This document shows positions 1 to 10,785 of a stretch of 62,172 nucleotides of DNA, one piece after another. The position numbers and the translations under genes were made by a program. The notes beneath the pieces were generated by a model. That model saw only the letters and a program-made list of their open reading frames with translations, made no database searches and had not been told where the DNA came from. Where the stretch lies: positions 1-62,172 of the forward strand of contig DYKB01000037.1 of NCBI GenBank assembly GCA_020722815.1. Direction: 5' to 3'. The stretch is from Caldithrix sp. (GTDB lineage Bacteria; Zhuqueibacterota; Zhuqueibacteria; Thermofontimicrobiales; Sulfurfontimicrobiaceae). Every line of letters begins with the position of its first letter. Position 1 is the stretch's first letter.

Positions 1-444
1 TTCTCGATTGGGAACTGAAAATTTAAATTATTGATAAAATAGCTTGACAAACAATTTTAAAAAGTGTATATTTATATGCTTCTGATAAGAATGAGATAAA
101 AAAGCCAGATTGTTCAGATGAATCCTTTACTAAAGATATATTTTTTTGTCATTTTTTTTTGTAAATTTTAAGTTTTCATAGCATTCAATTTATCTAAATC
201 AAGTTAAAATCCATTCCAAATACGGTTGAGCTAAAATTAAAGAGTGGAATGAATGGAAGCTAATGGTCCTAAAATTTTATATTCTCTAAACCCGGATAGA
301 ATAACATTCTATCAAAGAACCACAATATCCTTTCCTGATAATTTTGATATTTCTAATCAATTCACTTGAATTTTTTAATTCCATTAATCCCGAATTCGAT
401 AATTCATTCTTATTTTTCATCTCTTTAAAAATGGAGTAGAGAGT
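1..444 (+). other. Non-coding upstream region and 5' leader of the first receptor operon
   Basis: No credible gene is seen here. A promoter at 44-72 predicts a transcript starting near 79, giving an unusually long leader of about 365 nt before the receptor gene. The leader is very AT-rich, with a T-tract around 140-165 and one perfect hairpin: GATAGAAT at 295-302 pairs with ATTCTATC at 306-313 around a 3-nt loop. The hairpin has no T-run, so it is not a terminator. I recognise no riboswitch class. Confidence 0.5.
44..72 (+). promoter_or_regulatory. Sigma70-type promoter for the first receptor operon
   Basis: TTGACA at 44-49 and TATATT at 67-72 are separated by exactly 17 bp. This is the housekeeping -35/-10 layout rather than the TTTG/TAnnTTTG form typical of Bacteroidota. 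Expected transcription start is near 79. The same TTGACA-N17-TATATT arrangement recurs upstream of rplU in this window, which supports it as a real promoter type in this genome. Confidence 0.65.
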
Positions 445-3400
445 ATGAAATCATTTCACCTGCTACTATTTTTAAGTTTATTTTGTGTTGTGAATTTATT
501 ATTTGGAGGAACTACAGGTAAAATTACCGGGATTGTAACCGATACAAAAACTGGTGAACCTTTGCCGGCTGTGAATATCACCGTTGTTGGTACCCGTCTA
601 GGAGCTGCAACTGACATGAATGGGTATTATGTAATTCAGAACTTACAACCCGGTGACTATGATTTAAAAACAATTATGATGGGTTATAATTCCCAGTTTG
701 TTCAGAATGTTCACGTTAGGATTGATCTAACAACAACCGTGAATATTTCCCTTTCCGAAACGATTCTCAAAGGGGAAGAAGTTGTAGTTGTTGCAGAACG
801 ACCTGTCGTACAAGTGGATATTTCTTCCAGTCAGGCTAACTTAAGCGCGAATGATATAGAAGCCCTTCCAATTGTCAATGTTGCCAGTGTCGTTGGATTA
901 GAAGCTGGTATCCAGGGTTTGAGTATTCGTGGAGGAGGTGCGGATCAAACTGCATTCATGATGGATGGATTTACGATGCGTGATGAACGGAATAATAGTC
1001 CATATACAGCGATAAGCTATACCTCAATTGATGAAATTCAAATTCAAACTGGCGGTTTTAATGCTGAATTTGGGAATATTCGTTCCGGATTAATTAATGT
1101 CGTCACTAAATCAGGTAAAACTGATCGATATAGTTTTGGATTAATTTCCCGATATCGCCCCTCTGCACCAAAACATTTTGGTCAATCACCCAATTCACCA
1201 GATTCATATTGGATAAAACCATATGTTGATGATGCTGTATGCTGGACCGGTACAACGAATGGTGTCTGGAATTCTTTCACACAAAAACAGTATATTGAAT
1301 TTGAAGGATGGAACGCAGTCGCAGCGAAAACATTAGCCGATGACGATCCTGATAATGATTTAACACCTGCGGCGGCGCAGAAATTATTTTTATGGGAACA
1401 CCGACGTCAATTAGATATTAAAAAGCCGGATTATGATATCGATGCCAGTTTTGGTGGTCCAGTACCTTTTATTAATAAGTTTCGTTTTTTTGCATCTTAT
1501 CGCAATTCGCAGAATATGTATTTAGTACCTTTGAGTCAGGATGCTTATCGTGATTACAATGCCCATTTAAAGTTAACTTACGACATTAATACCAGCCAAA
1601 AAATTGTTTTTGAAGGTTTAGTTGGTGAAGAAACAGGAACTAATGATAATAATTCCGGAGATCCGGGGATTTTTACCTCCTCATCTGGTATTGCCTATGA
1701 ACTAAGCAATGGCCCTAAATATATTGATGGGCGAATGTATGGTACAGATTATTGGTGTCCGACTACTGTGAAAAGAAATAGTATTGGTCTAAGATATACC
1801 AACGTAGTAAGTGAACGTACGTTCTATGAATTCCAACTGCAAAGATTTGCTTCGAACTATGACACCAATCCAGGGACATTCCGGGATACATCAAAAGTTT
1901 ATCTTTTTGGCGACAATTATTATGTTGACGAAGCCCCATTCGGTTATCAGCCCGCTCCAAGCACAGGTATTGTGGGATTGAGAATGGGAGTAGGTATGAG
2001 TAATTCGCGTGATAGTAGTATTGTAATCGTTTATACAAGTCGTTTTGATATTACCAGTCAAATTAATCAATATCACAACATAAAATCTGGATTTGAATTT
2101 AATTACACGGATAATAATGTCAATTACGCATCAGTCGATCAATTTTTACAAAGTGGTCGATCACAGTCAAAGTGGCATACTTACCCAACGCGAGGTGCTC
2201 TCTATGTTCAGGATAAGCTTGAGTTTAAAGGAATGATTGCCAATATTGGTTTGCGTTTGGATTATTCTCATGCCGGTGGAGATTGGTATGAATATGATAA
2301 ATATGATAATGCACTATCAGCAAAATATTCCTTGGGAATAGATACCTTATTGACTAAAAGTCCAACCAAGCATATTTTTAATCTGAGTCCACGCATTGGC
2401 ATTTCCTTTCCCATTACTGATAGAAGTAAGCTTTATTTTAACTATGGTCACTTTAGACAATTACCGACTCCGGAAAATTTATATTTACTCCGTCGTTTTA
2501 CTTTTACGAATGCCGTCACACGCATTGCAAGCCCCAATAATCCATTGCCTAAAACTGTGGCATATGAGCTTGGTTATGAGCAAAGTTTGATAGATCAATT
2601 CCTGATTCGTGGGGCTGGTTACTATAAGGATACGTCAAATCAACCACGATTAGTTAATTATGAAAGTATAGATTATTCAGTGGATTATTCGGTATCGGAA
2701 CCCAGATCATATCAGGATACGCGTGGCTTTGAAGTTACCTTGCGCAAGAATCGTGGAGCGTGGATTCAAGGATTCATTAATTATACCTACGAAGTCACTA
2801 CAGCGGGCAGTTTTGGTGTCAGGTACTATTCTCAAAATCCAGTAGTTCAACGTGATTATGAACGTGAAAATAAACATGCTATCATCGCACAAAGCAAGCC
2901 GGTACCTCGTCCTTTTGTTCGGGCAAATATTGACTTATTCTTGCCGGAAGTTTTTGGTCCCAAATTTATTAGCAATTTCCCTTTTGGTGGATGGAGATTA
3001 AACATTCTGGTAAATTGGCGCGAAGGTTCATATATAACCTGGACTGGTGGAGGGAGCATCCCGGGCATTCGTAATAATGTACAATGGAAAGATTATTATA
3101 ATATCGATTTACGTTTCAGTAAGGCATTTATGCTGGCTGGAGCCGAGATCGAATTTTTTATGGATGTTTCCAATGCAACTAATTTCAAATATATGTCTAG
3201 TTATGGATTTGTTGATTCAAAAGATTACGATGCCTATATGAAGTCACTCCATTTGCCTGCTAAAATTGGTAACGAACTCAAATATGGGAATATTCCTGGC
3301 GAAGATCAACCTGGAGATTACCGAACTGTTCCATATGAACCTTACGATCCAAACGATCCCGATGATGCGAGAAAGAAACGAATTCTTGAAACAAAAGCAT

Positions 3401-3495
3401 ATATCGATATGCCAAATCTTGACTATTTTACTTTCCTCAATCCCAGAAATATTTTCTGGGGTTTGAAGATTTCTTTCGATATAAATACAAGATAA
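445..3495 (+). CDS. TonB-dependent receptor with CarboxypepD regulatory-like N-terminus (cassette A)
   Basis: An outer-membrane TonB-dependent receptor of 1016 residues. A signal peptide covers residues 1-21. A CarboxypepD_reg-like beta-sandwich spans about 25-105, as in SusC/RagA-type receptors. A TonB-box-like segment (EEVVVVAERP, 111-120) precedes the plug (about 125-225), which holds 'IRGGGADQTAFMMDG' and 'GGFNAEFGNIRSG' motifs. The rest is beta-barrel with many aromatic residues. GGAG lies 8 nt before the ATG. It is the first gene of a run with gaps of about 20-80 nt and is clearly paralogous to the receptor at 7723. Such receptors import large nutrients or take part in surface protein systems. 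The substrate cannot be read from the sequence; no SusD homologue sits beside it, but a ~700-residue exported protein does. Confidence 0.93.
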   Translation: MKSFHLLLFLSLFCVVNLLFGGTTGKITGIVTDTKTGEPLPAVNITVVGTRLGAATDMNGYYVIQNLQPGDYDLKTIMMGYNSQFVQNVHVRIDLTTTVNISLSETILKGEEVVVVAERPVVQVDISSSQANLSANDIEALPIVNVASVVGLEAGIQGLSIRGGGADQTAFMMDGFTMRDERNNSPYTAISYTSIDEIQIQTGGFNAEFGNIRSGLINVVTKSGKTDRYSFGLISRYRPSAPKHFGQSPNSPDSYWIKPYVDDAVCWTGTTNGVWNSFTQKQYIEFEGWNAVAAKTLADDDPDNDLTPAAAQKLFLWEHRRQLDIKKPDYDIDASFGGPVPFINKFRFFASYRNSQNMYLVPLSQDAYRDYNAHLKLTYDINTSQKIVFEGLVGEETGTNDNNSGDPGIFTSSSGIAYELSNGPKYIDGRMYGTDYWCPTTVKRNSIGLRYTNVVSERTFYEFQLQRFASNYDTNPGTFRDTSKVYLFGDNYYVDEAPFGYQPAPSTGIVGLRMGVGMSNSRDSSIVIVYTSRFDITSQINQYHNIKSGFEFNYTDNNVNYASVDQFLQSGRSQSKWHTYPTRGALYVQDKLEFKGMIANIGLRLDYSHAGGDWYEYDKYDNALSAKYSLGIDTLLTKSPTKHIFNLSPRIGISFPITDRSKLYFNYGHFRQLPTPENLYLLRRFTFTNAVTRIASPNNPLPKTVAYELGYEQSLIDQFLIRGAGYYKDTSNQPRLVNYESIDYSVDYSVSEPRSYQDTRGFEVTLRKNRGAWIQGFINYTYEVTTAGSFGVRYYSQNPVVQRDYERENKHAIIAQSKPVPRPFVRANIDLFLPEVFGPKFISNFPFGGWRLNILVNWREGSYITWTGGGSIPGIRNNVQWKDYYNIDLRFSKAFMLAGAEIEFFMDVSNATNFKYMSSYGFVDSKDYDAYMKSLHLPAKIGNELKYGNIPGEDQPGDYRTVPYEPYDPNDPDDARKKRILETKAYIDMPNLDYFTFLNPRNIFWGLKISFDINTR

Positions 3496-3524
3496 TATTT
3501 ATCAATAGGTTGAGGGTATAAAAA

Positions 3525-5582
3525 ATGTATGCAAATAAAAATCAAAGGGTCGTAATATTCTTGTTTATCCTACTATTTCTCCCAATTAGTCTGTTTAGTC
3601 AATTTGATATCAAGTGGATGGCGATTGGCTCTTTACATAATTGGTATTCCAGTATTGGTAGCGAAATTGAACATGGTTTCCAGCCAATCCAACAATATGG
3701 ATTTCAATGGCCTGCAATTTATCAATATCAGGATATGCAAGCTGCGAGAGCTCTTTGGATTGGTTGTAAAAACTTTAATGATGATAAAGGCAATGAATTC
3801 CCTTATCGGGTTGTGCATGTAGGGCCACGAGTATCTGGTGCCGGTGAATTTTTTCCTGTTGATTTTAAAATGGTCAGTCGTTTTGAACCACCACGGGTAT
3901 ATGTTGATGGGGCAATTTCTTTTCAAAAATCAGTTGATAATAATGCTGTTGATCCGACCTTAAAAGCAGACCGGGTGATCATTAATAAAACCAATACATT
4001 AAATGGCGTGACAATGGAACGAAAAATTATGCAGTTTACTCATCCCTATCATGATAATTATATTATCGTGGAATATAGATTTACAAATACCGGCAATGTA
4101 GATGAGGATGCAGAAATTGAACTTCCAAATCAGACTCTCGAAGAAGTTTATTTCTTTTTTCAATATCGGCTGGCTGTCTGTCGTGAAACACGCTATTTAA
4201 TTGGAAATGCAACTGGTTGGGGTATTAACTCAATGTTAGATGCTCGTGGCGACGGAGTTAAGATCGATCCGCCAGAAGAAAATTTCCGTGCCCAATATGT
4301 CTGGCATGGAAAATATCCTGCTTTTACATTATACGATAACATTGGTGCCCCCATCTGGGACCCGAGTGGTTCAGCAGGCTACATTGGAGCAGCAGATACA
4401 GTAGGCCGCCTTGGTTCACCACAATTTGTTGGCATTATTACTTTACATGCTGATAAATCACCGACGGACTCCGTGGATGATCCGACACAGCCATCGACGA
4501 CAACTTATGAATCATCTGATGCGCCGGAAACTTCGCAAAATGATCCATATAATAAAGTAAAAATGGAATCAGAATATGGCTGGATGCGTAAAGGTCATAT
4601 GTCCCCGCGACACGCGGATAAAGTTGAACCTTCAGGAAACTTTACTGAGCCAAAAGGGGATCCAGCTTTAGGAACACCTGGAGGTTTTTCAGCCTGTAAT
4701 GGTTATGGCCCTTATACTCTTAAACCTGGTGAAAGTATTCGGATTGTGCTTGCAGAAGCCGCATCGGGGCTCAGTCGTGATAAATGTATTGAAATCGGTC
4801 GTCAATTCAAACAAAAACAAATAAGTGCTAAAGTTAAGAATGAATGGATTATGACCGGTCGTGATTCCCTCTTTCAAACATTTCGACGAGCTTTATATAA
4901 CTATGAAATGAATTATGATATACCCAAACCTCCTTTGCCCCCATATGCTTTTTATGTTAATGGAGGAGGAGATCGGATTTCTCTGACATGGGAGTTATAT
5001 CCAGACGGTGAGAGAGGATTAACTGGATTTGAGATTTATAGAGCTCGCGGACGTTATGATAGTACGTATCAGTTAATTCAGGTAGCCAATGCCGAAGACC
5101 GGAGTTTTGATGATACAAAATGTGAACGAGGAGTGGCGTATTATTATTATATCGTTTCTGTTGGTGGGGAAATTCCGGCCGATGCGCGATTAAATATCCC
5201 CAAAGATAAATTACGCTCGAGTCGTTTTTATACACAAGCCTATGATCCAACTACTTTAAAACGACCTGCAGGAGACGATCTAAACGAAATTCGTGTCGTC
5301 CCTAATCCTTATAATATTTCGGCAGACGCTGATAAGTTACTTTTCCCGGGAGAAGAAAACAAGCTGGCTTTCTTTAATATTCCGGGCCAATGTACTATTA
5401 AAATTTATAGTGAAATCGGCGAGCTTATCGAAACAATTGACCATACGAATAATACTGGTGATGAATATTGGGATTGTACAACATCGAGTGATCAAATAGT
5501 CGTTAGTGGTATTTATATTGCGATCATTATTGACAAGCAGACCAATGAAAAAAAAGTTGTAAAATTCGTAATTATCCGATAA
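3525..5582 (+). CDS. Exported protein with fibronectin type III-like region and C-terminal sorting-like domain (cassette A partner)
   Basis: A secreted or surface protein of 685 residues with no named family that I can assign. It has a signal peptide (1-26), a long beta-rich N-terminal body with motifs shared with the protein at 10786 ('YHDNYIIVEYRFTNTGN', 'GLSRDKCIEIGRQF'), and an FN3-like segment at about 468-555 with 'DRISLTWEL' and 'GFEIYRARG'. The C-terminal module from about 585 ('EIRVVPNPYN' ... 'VVSGIYI') resembles type IX secretion sorting domains. It starts 29 nt after the receptor and is followed 21 nt later by a PorV-like gene, so it probably works with them at the cell surface. 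The partnership is inferred from duplicated gene order. Confidence 0.8.
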   Translation: MYANKNQRVVIFLFILLFLPISLFSQFDIKWMAIGSLHNWYSSIGSEIEHGFQPIQQYGFQWPAIYQYQDMQAARALWIGCKNFNDDKGNEFPYRVVHVGPRVSGAGEFFPVDFKMVSRFEPPRVYVDGAISFQKSVDNNAVDPTLKADRVIINKTNTLNGVTMERKIMQFTHPYHDNYIIVEYRFTNTGNVDEDAEIELPNQTLEEVYFFFQYRLAVCRETRYLIGNATGWGINSMLDARGDGVKIDPPEENFRAQYVWHGKYPAFTLYDNIGAPIWDPSGSAGYIGAADTVGRLGSPQFVGIITLHADKSPTDSVDDPTQPSTTTYESSDAPETSQNDPYNKVKMESEYGWMRKGHMSPRHADKVEPSGNFTEPKGDPALGTPGGFSACNGYGPYTLKPGESIRIVLAEAASGLSRDKCIEIGRQFKQKQISAKVKNEWIMTGRDSLFQTFRRALYNYEMNYDIPKPPLPPYAFYVNGGGDRISLTWELYPDGERGLTGFEIYRARGRYDSTYQLIQVANAEDRSFDDTKCERGVAYYYYIVSVGGEIPADARLNIPKDKLRSSRFYTQAYDPTTLKRPAGDDLNEIRVVPNPYNISADADKLLFPGEENKLAFFNIPGQCTIKIYSEIGELIETIDHTNNTGDEYWDCTTSSDQIVVSGIYIAIIIDKQTNEKKVVKFVIIR

Positions 5583-5603
5583 TTTAAATTTACTGGTGGT
5601 TCA

Positions 5604-6623
5604 ATGAAAAAAATAATTTTAAGGACTACTTTCAGTATGTTACTTCTTGTTATTCTTTATCAAACAGGACATACTGATGAATATCGCAAGTTAGCTCAAA
5701 CTGGTATGAAATTTTTAAGTGTTTCAACGGATGCTCGCGCGAGTGCTATGGGCGATGCGGCAACCTCATTGGTGGGAAATTCTATAACGATGTTTTATAA
5801 TCCATCAGGTATGGCATATATGTCAGGCTATGCAGAAATTTCGCTTGGACGCGTGGAATGGATTGCGGGAATCAATTATGTATTTGGAAGTTTTGCAATC
5901 AAACCGGAAAATGGTAGATATGGTGTGTATGGGCTTTCACTCGTATCTGTTGACTATGGACAATTCAATGGGACGATACGTGATCCTGGTGATAAAGGCT
6001 ATATCGATACCGGTAAATTCAGCCCCACCGCAATGTCAATTGGACTTGGATACGCTTATGCTTTTTCTGATCGATTTTCTGCCGGTGGAAATTTAAAATT
6101 TGTTCGCCAAAATCTGGGCACCTCAATTGTCAGCCTTGATCAAACAGGTGGATATGTGGAAAAAAATTATGAAAAAAATTTAATGGCTTATGATTTTGGT
6201 GTTCTCTATCAGACAGGATATAAGAGCCTAACGTTTGGGATGTGTATCCGAAATTTCGCACAGGAAGTCGTTTATGAAGATGAAGGTTTTCAATTACCAC
6301 TAACGTTCAAAATCGGATTGAGTTTAAATTTGCTTGATTTTGTTCCTTCACTTTCTGTTGATGCACATAAATTCCTTTTTTCTGTTGATGCAGTTCATCC
6401 ACGGGACTATCCGGAACAACTCTATCTGGGAGTTGAATATCTTTTCCTGAAAATGTTCGCGTTACGTGCTGGTTATGCAACCCCGAATGATGAGAACGGA
6501 CTTTCTGCCGGTATTGGTTTTCAACAATCTCTTATGAACTATCATTTATCTTTAGATTATGCATATTCGCCATTTGATCTTTTTAATGATGTTCATCGAT
6601 TTACTTTAAATTTTGCATTTTAA
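5604..6623 (+). CDS. PorV/PorQ family (UPF0164-type) outer-membrane beta-barrel protein
   Basis: A predicted FadL-like outer-membrane barrel of 339 residues with signal peptide (1-24). The N-terminal signature 'LAQTGMKFLSVSTDARA' followed by 'SAMGDA' and 'MFYNPSGMA' is typical of the PorV/PorQ/UPF0164 family. PorV serves as an outer-membrane shuttle in type IX secretion; many paralogues in FCB genomes have undefined cargo. The terminal 'FTLNFAF' fits a BAM-inserted barrel ending in Phe. It sits directly after the cassette A exported protein and is paralogous to the next gene. Confidence 0.85.
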   Translation: MKKIILRTTFSMLLLVILYQTGHTDEYRKLAQTGMKFLSVSTDARASAMGDAATSLVGNSITMFYNPSGMAYMSGYAEISLGRVEWIAGINYVFGSFAIKPENGRYGVYGLSLVSVDYGQFNGTIRDPGDKGYIDTGKFSPTAMSIGLGYAYAFSDRFSAGGNLKFVRQNLGTSIVSLDQTGGYVEKNYEKNLMAYDFGVLYQTGYKSLTFGMCIRNFAQEVVYEDEGFQLPLTFKIGLSLNLLDFVPSLSVDAHKFLFSVDAVHPRDYPEQLYLGVEYLFLKMFALRAGYATPNDENGLSAGIGFQQSLMNYHLSLDYAYSPFDLFNDVHRFTLNFAF

Positions 6624-6703
6624 TATTCTTTACGTAGTCGTTAAAACATCCTTAAACCTAATGATAATTCAAATGATTTCTTTTATTTAAATTTGAGTGA
6701 GAT

Positions 6704-7711
6704 ATGAAAAAAATTATTACTTATTTGATGCTTTTTGAGCTTTTTTGTTTACTCTTCTATCTCCCAACTGTTTTATCTCAAGATAAATTAGCTCAAACTG
6801 GTTTTCAATTTTTAAGTGTCGGTACCAGTGCGCGAGCGACAGCAATGGGCGAAGCATACACAACCATTAGTCGAGCTTCTGATGCACTTTTTTATAATCC
6901 CGCCGGATTGGCTGGTACTCCTCACCTGTTCGATATCTCTTTCAATCAAATGAAATGGATCGCAGATATTAATTACCTCTCAGGAAGCATATCCCTAAAT
7001 TTTAAAAATGGCCAGTATGGAGTATTCGGGATGAGTTTTATGGCTATTGATTATGGTGAATTTTTCTTGACGCGAGTTGCTAGTAATGAACAAGGATTCG
7101 AGGATATCACCGGCTCGACACCCGATGCTTTTGTCGTTGGTGGTGCCTATGCTCGACAACTTTCAGATCGGTTTTTTATTGGTAGTCAGATCAAATATAC
7201 CCATCAAAAATTAGGAGAAAGCCTTTTGCCAGTATATTCAGAAACAGATACCTCGTTCCAGGCAAAAGATTATGCTTTAGGGACTGTTGCCCTTGATTTT
7301 GGAACGATTTATAAAACCGGTTTCAAAAGTCTGGTTTTTGGCATGTCCGTTCGTAATTTTTCACGTGAAATCAAGTATGAAAAAGAAGGCTTTCAATTGC
7401 CATTAACGTTTAAGATTGGCATTTCTATGGATTTAATGGATTTTGTCAGATCTGATTCTGATCAACACCTGTTTTTATTATCAATTGATGCCGTACATCC
7501 CAGGTCATACCCAGAATTTCTTAATATTGGATTAGAGTATAACTTTATTAATTTATTAGCTTTACGCGCAGGGTATATTTCAAATCATGAAGAGTATAAT
7601 TTTGCTTATGGTTTTGGTGTTCGCAAATTTGGGTTGTCACTCGACTTTTCATACACTCCTTTTTATACATTTAATGATATTACACGCCTGTCTGTAAATT
7701 TCACGTTTTAA
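6704..7711 (+). CDS. PorV/PorQ family outer-membrane beta-barrel protein, second copy
   Basis: A 335-residue paralogue of the preceding gene, with signal peptide (1-25), the signature 'LAQTGFQFLSVGTSARATA', 'ALFYNPAGLAG', and terminal 'LSVNFTF'. The middle and C-terminal segments align with the neighbour by eye, for example 'FGMSVRNFSREIKYEKEGFQ' against 'FGMCIRNFAQEVVYEDEGFQ'. It lies only 11 nt before the second receptor, so it probably belongs functionally to cassette B. The order in cassette B (PorV first) differs from cassette A (PorV last). Confidence 0.85.
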   Translation: MKKIITYLMLFELFCLLFYLPTVLSQDKLAQTGFQFLSVGTSARATAMGEAYTTISRASDALFYNPAGLAGTPHLFDISFNQMKWIADINYLSGSISLNFKNGQYGVFGMSFMAIDYGEFFLTRVASNEQGFEDITGSTPDAFVVGGAYARQLSDRFFIGSQIKYTHQKLGESLLPVYSETDTSFQAKDYALGTVALDFGTIYKTGFKSLVFGMSVRNFSREIKYEKEGFQLPLTFKIGISMDLMDFVRSDSDQHLFLLSIDAVHPRSYPEFLNIGLEYNFINLLALRAGYISNHEEYNFAYGFGVRKFGLSLDFSYTPFYTFNDITRLSVNFTF

Positions 7712-7722
7712 GGAGATTTGAA

Positions 7723-10700
7723 ATGTTTAAATATAAAATTTTAATGATACTCATAATTTTTTGGATTTCAAGCGCCAGTTATGCCGGGATTACGGGTAAA
7801 ATTATCGGCAAAATAACTGATGCCGAAACGGGAGAACCATTACCCGGAGCAAATGTGATGCTTGAAAATACGACTTTGGGAGCTGCAACCAATTCTGCTG
7901 GTGAATTTCTAATTTTGAATATTTCACCTGGTTCTTATACCCTCTTAGTGAAAATGATGGGATACGTACCACAACGGATTCAAAATATTAGGGTAAATAT
8001 CGATCAAACGACATCCGTTTTGGCAACCTTAAACTCAGAAGTAATTGCAGGTGAAGAGGTTGTTATTGTAGCCAGCCGTCCAATTATTGAAAAAGATGTT
8101 TCCAATAGTCAGAAAAATTTGAGCTCTCAAGAAATCCAGATAATGCCTATTGAAAAAATTCAAAGCGCCTTAAGTTTGCAAGCTGGTATTGAAATGGGAA
8201 GCGAAGGTATAATGGTTCGGGGCGGTAGTGCTAATCAGACTGTTTTCATGGTGGATGGTTTATCCCTGAATGATGAACGTTCTAATATACCATACGCCGC
8301 CGTTAGCCAAAGTGCCGCACAGGAAATTCAAATTCAAACTGGTGGATTTAATGCTGAATATGGTAATATCAGATCTGGGTTGGTTAATGTTGTAACGCGT
8401 GAAGGCTCGGATAAATATAGCGGTTTATTTTCGATTCATTACCGTCCTGCCGCACCAAAACATTTTGGTTCATCACTCTATGCTCCTGATTCATATTTTA
8501 ACAAATCTTTTTTGGATCCAGATGTTTGCTGGACAGGAACACGTAACGGTGCTTGGGATTTGTTTACTCAGAAACAATACCCGACTTTTGAAGGTTGGAA
8601 TGCCATTTCTCTCAAAACTTTACAAGATAATAATCCAGAAAATGATATAACCCCTGAAGGTGCAAAGCGTTTGTATGAGTGGGAGCATCGTCGTCAGGGT
8701 GATATTGCGAAGCCGGATTATGTTATTGATGCTGGAGTTGGCGGGCCTGTACCTTTCGTTGGCAAATATTTGGGACAATTGAAATTCTATTTTACTCATT
8801 ATAACGAACGTGATATGTTTATTTTCCCATTATCCCGTGAAAGTTATGATGAAAACCATACGATGCTTAAGTTGACATCCAAATTAAATCAGGCTATTAC
8901 ACTCAATATAACCGGGCTCTATGGTGAAATTTATTCTGTATCACCATATGACTGGACAACCACACCAACCGGACGACTTTTACGCAACCAGAGTGAAATC
9001 GCTGATTTATTAAATGCATCGAGTGGCGCGAGTATGTTATATATGCCAGGTTATTATAGTCCAGGTGATATTTATCGAAATATGTTTGGAATTAAGTTTA
9101 CGCATATTTTAACCCAGTTAACTTATTATGAAGTCAATTTTCAGCATAAAATAAATCGTTATAATACTTATAAAATGACCAACCGTGATACTACACGTCA
9201 ATTTGAAGTTATTCCAGGTTATTATGTAGATGAAGCACCTAATGGTTACTGGGGCTATAGTGTTTCTGGTGTTGAAGGAATGAGCATGGGTGGATGGATG
9301 AATCTGGGAAGAGATTACAGTGTGAATTCAACCACTTCCCTTAACTTTGATTTGACTAGTCAGATTAATGATCAAAATCAAGTGAAAACTGGATTTCAAA
9401 TTATCTATAATGATTTTGATATAAATTCCAGAACTGAAAGCCCTTCAATGGGAACCTGGACGCGAAGTATGCTCTATAGGGTATTCCCATATCGAATTGG
9501 TGCATATTTTCAGGATAAATTGGAATTTAGCGGCTTTATTGCTAATGTTGGCTTAAGACTGGATTATTCTAATCCGAATTCTGGTATTTATCTGACAGCT
9601 GTCTACGATAAAAATTTAAGCGCTGGATATGGTAATTCAATTGAAGAAAATGTATCAACAAAAAAGGCAAAAGCGAGTTGGGCTTTTTGTCCGCGATTAG
9701 GAATTTCGCATCCGATTACTGTAGATTCAAAACTTTATTTTAATTATGGTCACTTTCTCTCAGAACCTGAATCCTCTTATCGATTCCGTCTCCAGCGAGA
9801 ATCCAACGGATTGGTGACCTATATGGGAAATCCAGATTTAAAAATGGAAAAAACGATAGCTTATGAGTTAGGTTTTGAGCAAAATCTTCTGGATATGATG
9901 TCTTTTAATCTTGCTGCTTATTATAAGGATGTTTCTGACCAGATTGGATGGATTTATTATCAGAATATTAATAATTCAGTGCAATATCGAAAGGCCTCCA
10001 ATAATAATTATGCTGATATTCGTGGTCTTGAAATTACGATAACCAAACGAACTGGCAGATGGTTTGCGGGTTTTGTTAATTATACTTATGATGTCCGGAC
10101 ATCAGGATATTTTGGTTTAGTCGAAAATTATGAAGATCCCAATCTTCAACGTGATTATTTGCGTCTTAATCCCTATCAATCAAAACCTGAACCTCAGCCG
10201 TATGCGCGCGCTCATTTGGATCTTCACACACCTGAGAATTGGGGTCCAATTTGGTTGAGCTGGTATCCGCTAGCTTCCTGGTATTTAAATATGATTGCCA
10301 ATTGGCGAGCCGGTAGCTATTACACCTATAATCCAAATAAAATTCCAGGTGTCGTAAATGATACTCAATGGAAAGACCGTTATAATTTGGATTTAAGGCT
10401 TTCCAAAATGGTAAGACTTAATCGATTCCAGATTCAATTCTATATGGATATAACGAATGTACTTAATATTAAACGTCTCAATTTTTCTGGATTTGCTGAT
10501 AATTATGATTGGCTGGACTATCTTAATTCCCTTAATTTTTCCTGGGAAGAGGGAGATGAGAAAGGAAGTGATCGAATTGGAGAATATCGTCCTGATGATG
10601 TGACTTATGATCCTTTGGAGCCTAATCCAAACAACGATCCCGAAATTGGCGCCAGAAATAAAAAACGGAAAGATAATAAATCATATATCGATATGCCCAA

Positions 10701-10764
10701 CATTAAATCTTTGACTTTTTTAGCGCCGCGCGATATCATTTTTGGTTTAAAAATCAATTTCTAA
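7723..10764 (+). CDS. TonB-dependent receptor with CarboxypepD regulatory-like N-terminus (cassette B)
   Basis: A 1013-residue outer-membrane receptor paralogous to the one at 445. It has a signal peptide (1-21), CarboxypepD_reg-like domain (about 25-105), a TonB-box-like 'EEVVIVASRP' at 111-120, a plug with 'VRGGSANQTVFMVDG' and 'GGFNAEYGNIRSG', then a barrel ending 'IFGLKINF' with the C-terminal Phe expected of BAM substrates. A strong Shine-Dalgarno (AAGGAGA) precedes the ATG. Gene order with the exported protein at 10786 repeats that of cassette A, implying duplication of the pair. Confidence 0.93.
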   Translation: MFKYKILMILIIFWISSASYAGITGKIIGKITDAETGEPLPGANVMLENTTLGAATNSAGEFLILNISPGSYTLLVKMMGYVPQRIQNIRVNIDQTTSVLATLNSEVIAGEEVVIVASRPIIEKDVSNSQKNLSSQEIQIMPIEKIQSALSLQAGIEMGSEGIMVRGGSANQTVFMVDGLSLNDERSNIPYAAVSQSAAQEIQIQTGGFNAEYGNIRSGLVNVVTREGSDKYSGLFSIHYRPAAPKHFGSSLYAPDSYFNKSFLDPDVCWTGTRNGAWDLFTQKQYPTFEGWNAISLKTLQDNNPENDITPEGAKRLYEWEHRRQGDIAKPDYVIDAGVGGPVPFVGKYLGQLKFYFTHYNERDMFIFPLSRESYDENHTMLKLTSKLNQAITLNITGLYGEIYSVSPYDWTTTPTGRLLRNQSEIADLLNASSGASMLYMPGYYSPGDIYRNMFGIKFTHILTQLTYYEVNFQHKINRYNTYKMTNRDTTRQFEVIPGYYVDEAPNGYWGYSVSGVEGMSMGGWMNLGRDYSVNSTTSLNFDLTSQINDQNQVKTGFQIIYNDFDINSRTESPSMGTWTRSMLYRVFPYRIGAYFQDKLEFSGFIANVGLRLDYSNPNSGIYLTAVYDKNLSAGYGNSIEENVSTKKAKASWAFCPRLGISHPITVDSKLYFNYGHFLSEPESSYRFRLQRESNGLVTYMGNPDLKMEKTIAYELGFEQNLLDMMSFNLAAYYKDVSDQIGWIYYQNINNSVQYRKASNNNYADIRGLEITITKRTGRWFAGFVNYTYDVRTSGYFGLVENYEDPNLQRDYLRLNPYQSKPEPQPYARAHLDLHTPENWGPIWLSWYPLASWYLNMIANWRAGSYYTYNPNKIPGVVNDTQWKDRYNLDLRLSKMVRLNRFQIQFYMDITNVLNIKRLNFSGFADNYDWLDYLNSLNFSWEEGDEKGSDRIGEYRPDDVTYDPLEPNPNNDPEIGARNKKRKDNKSYIDMPNIKSLTFLAPRDIIFGLKINF

Positions 10765-10785
10765 TTATCGAAAAGGTAAAACAAA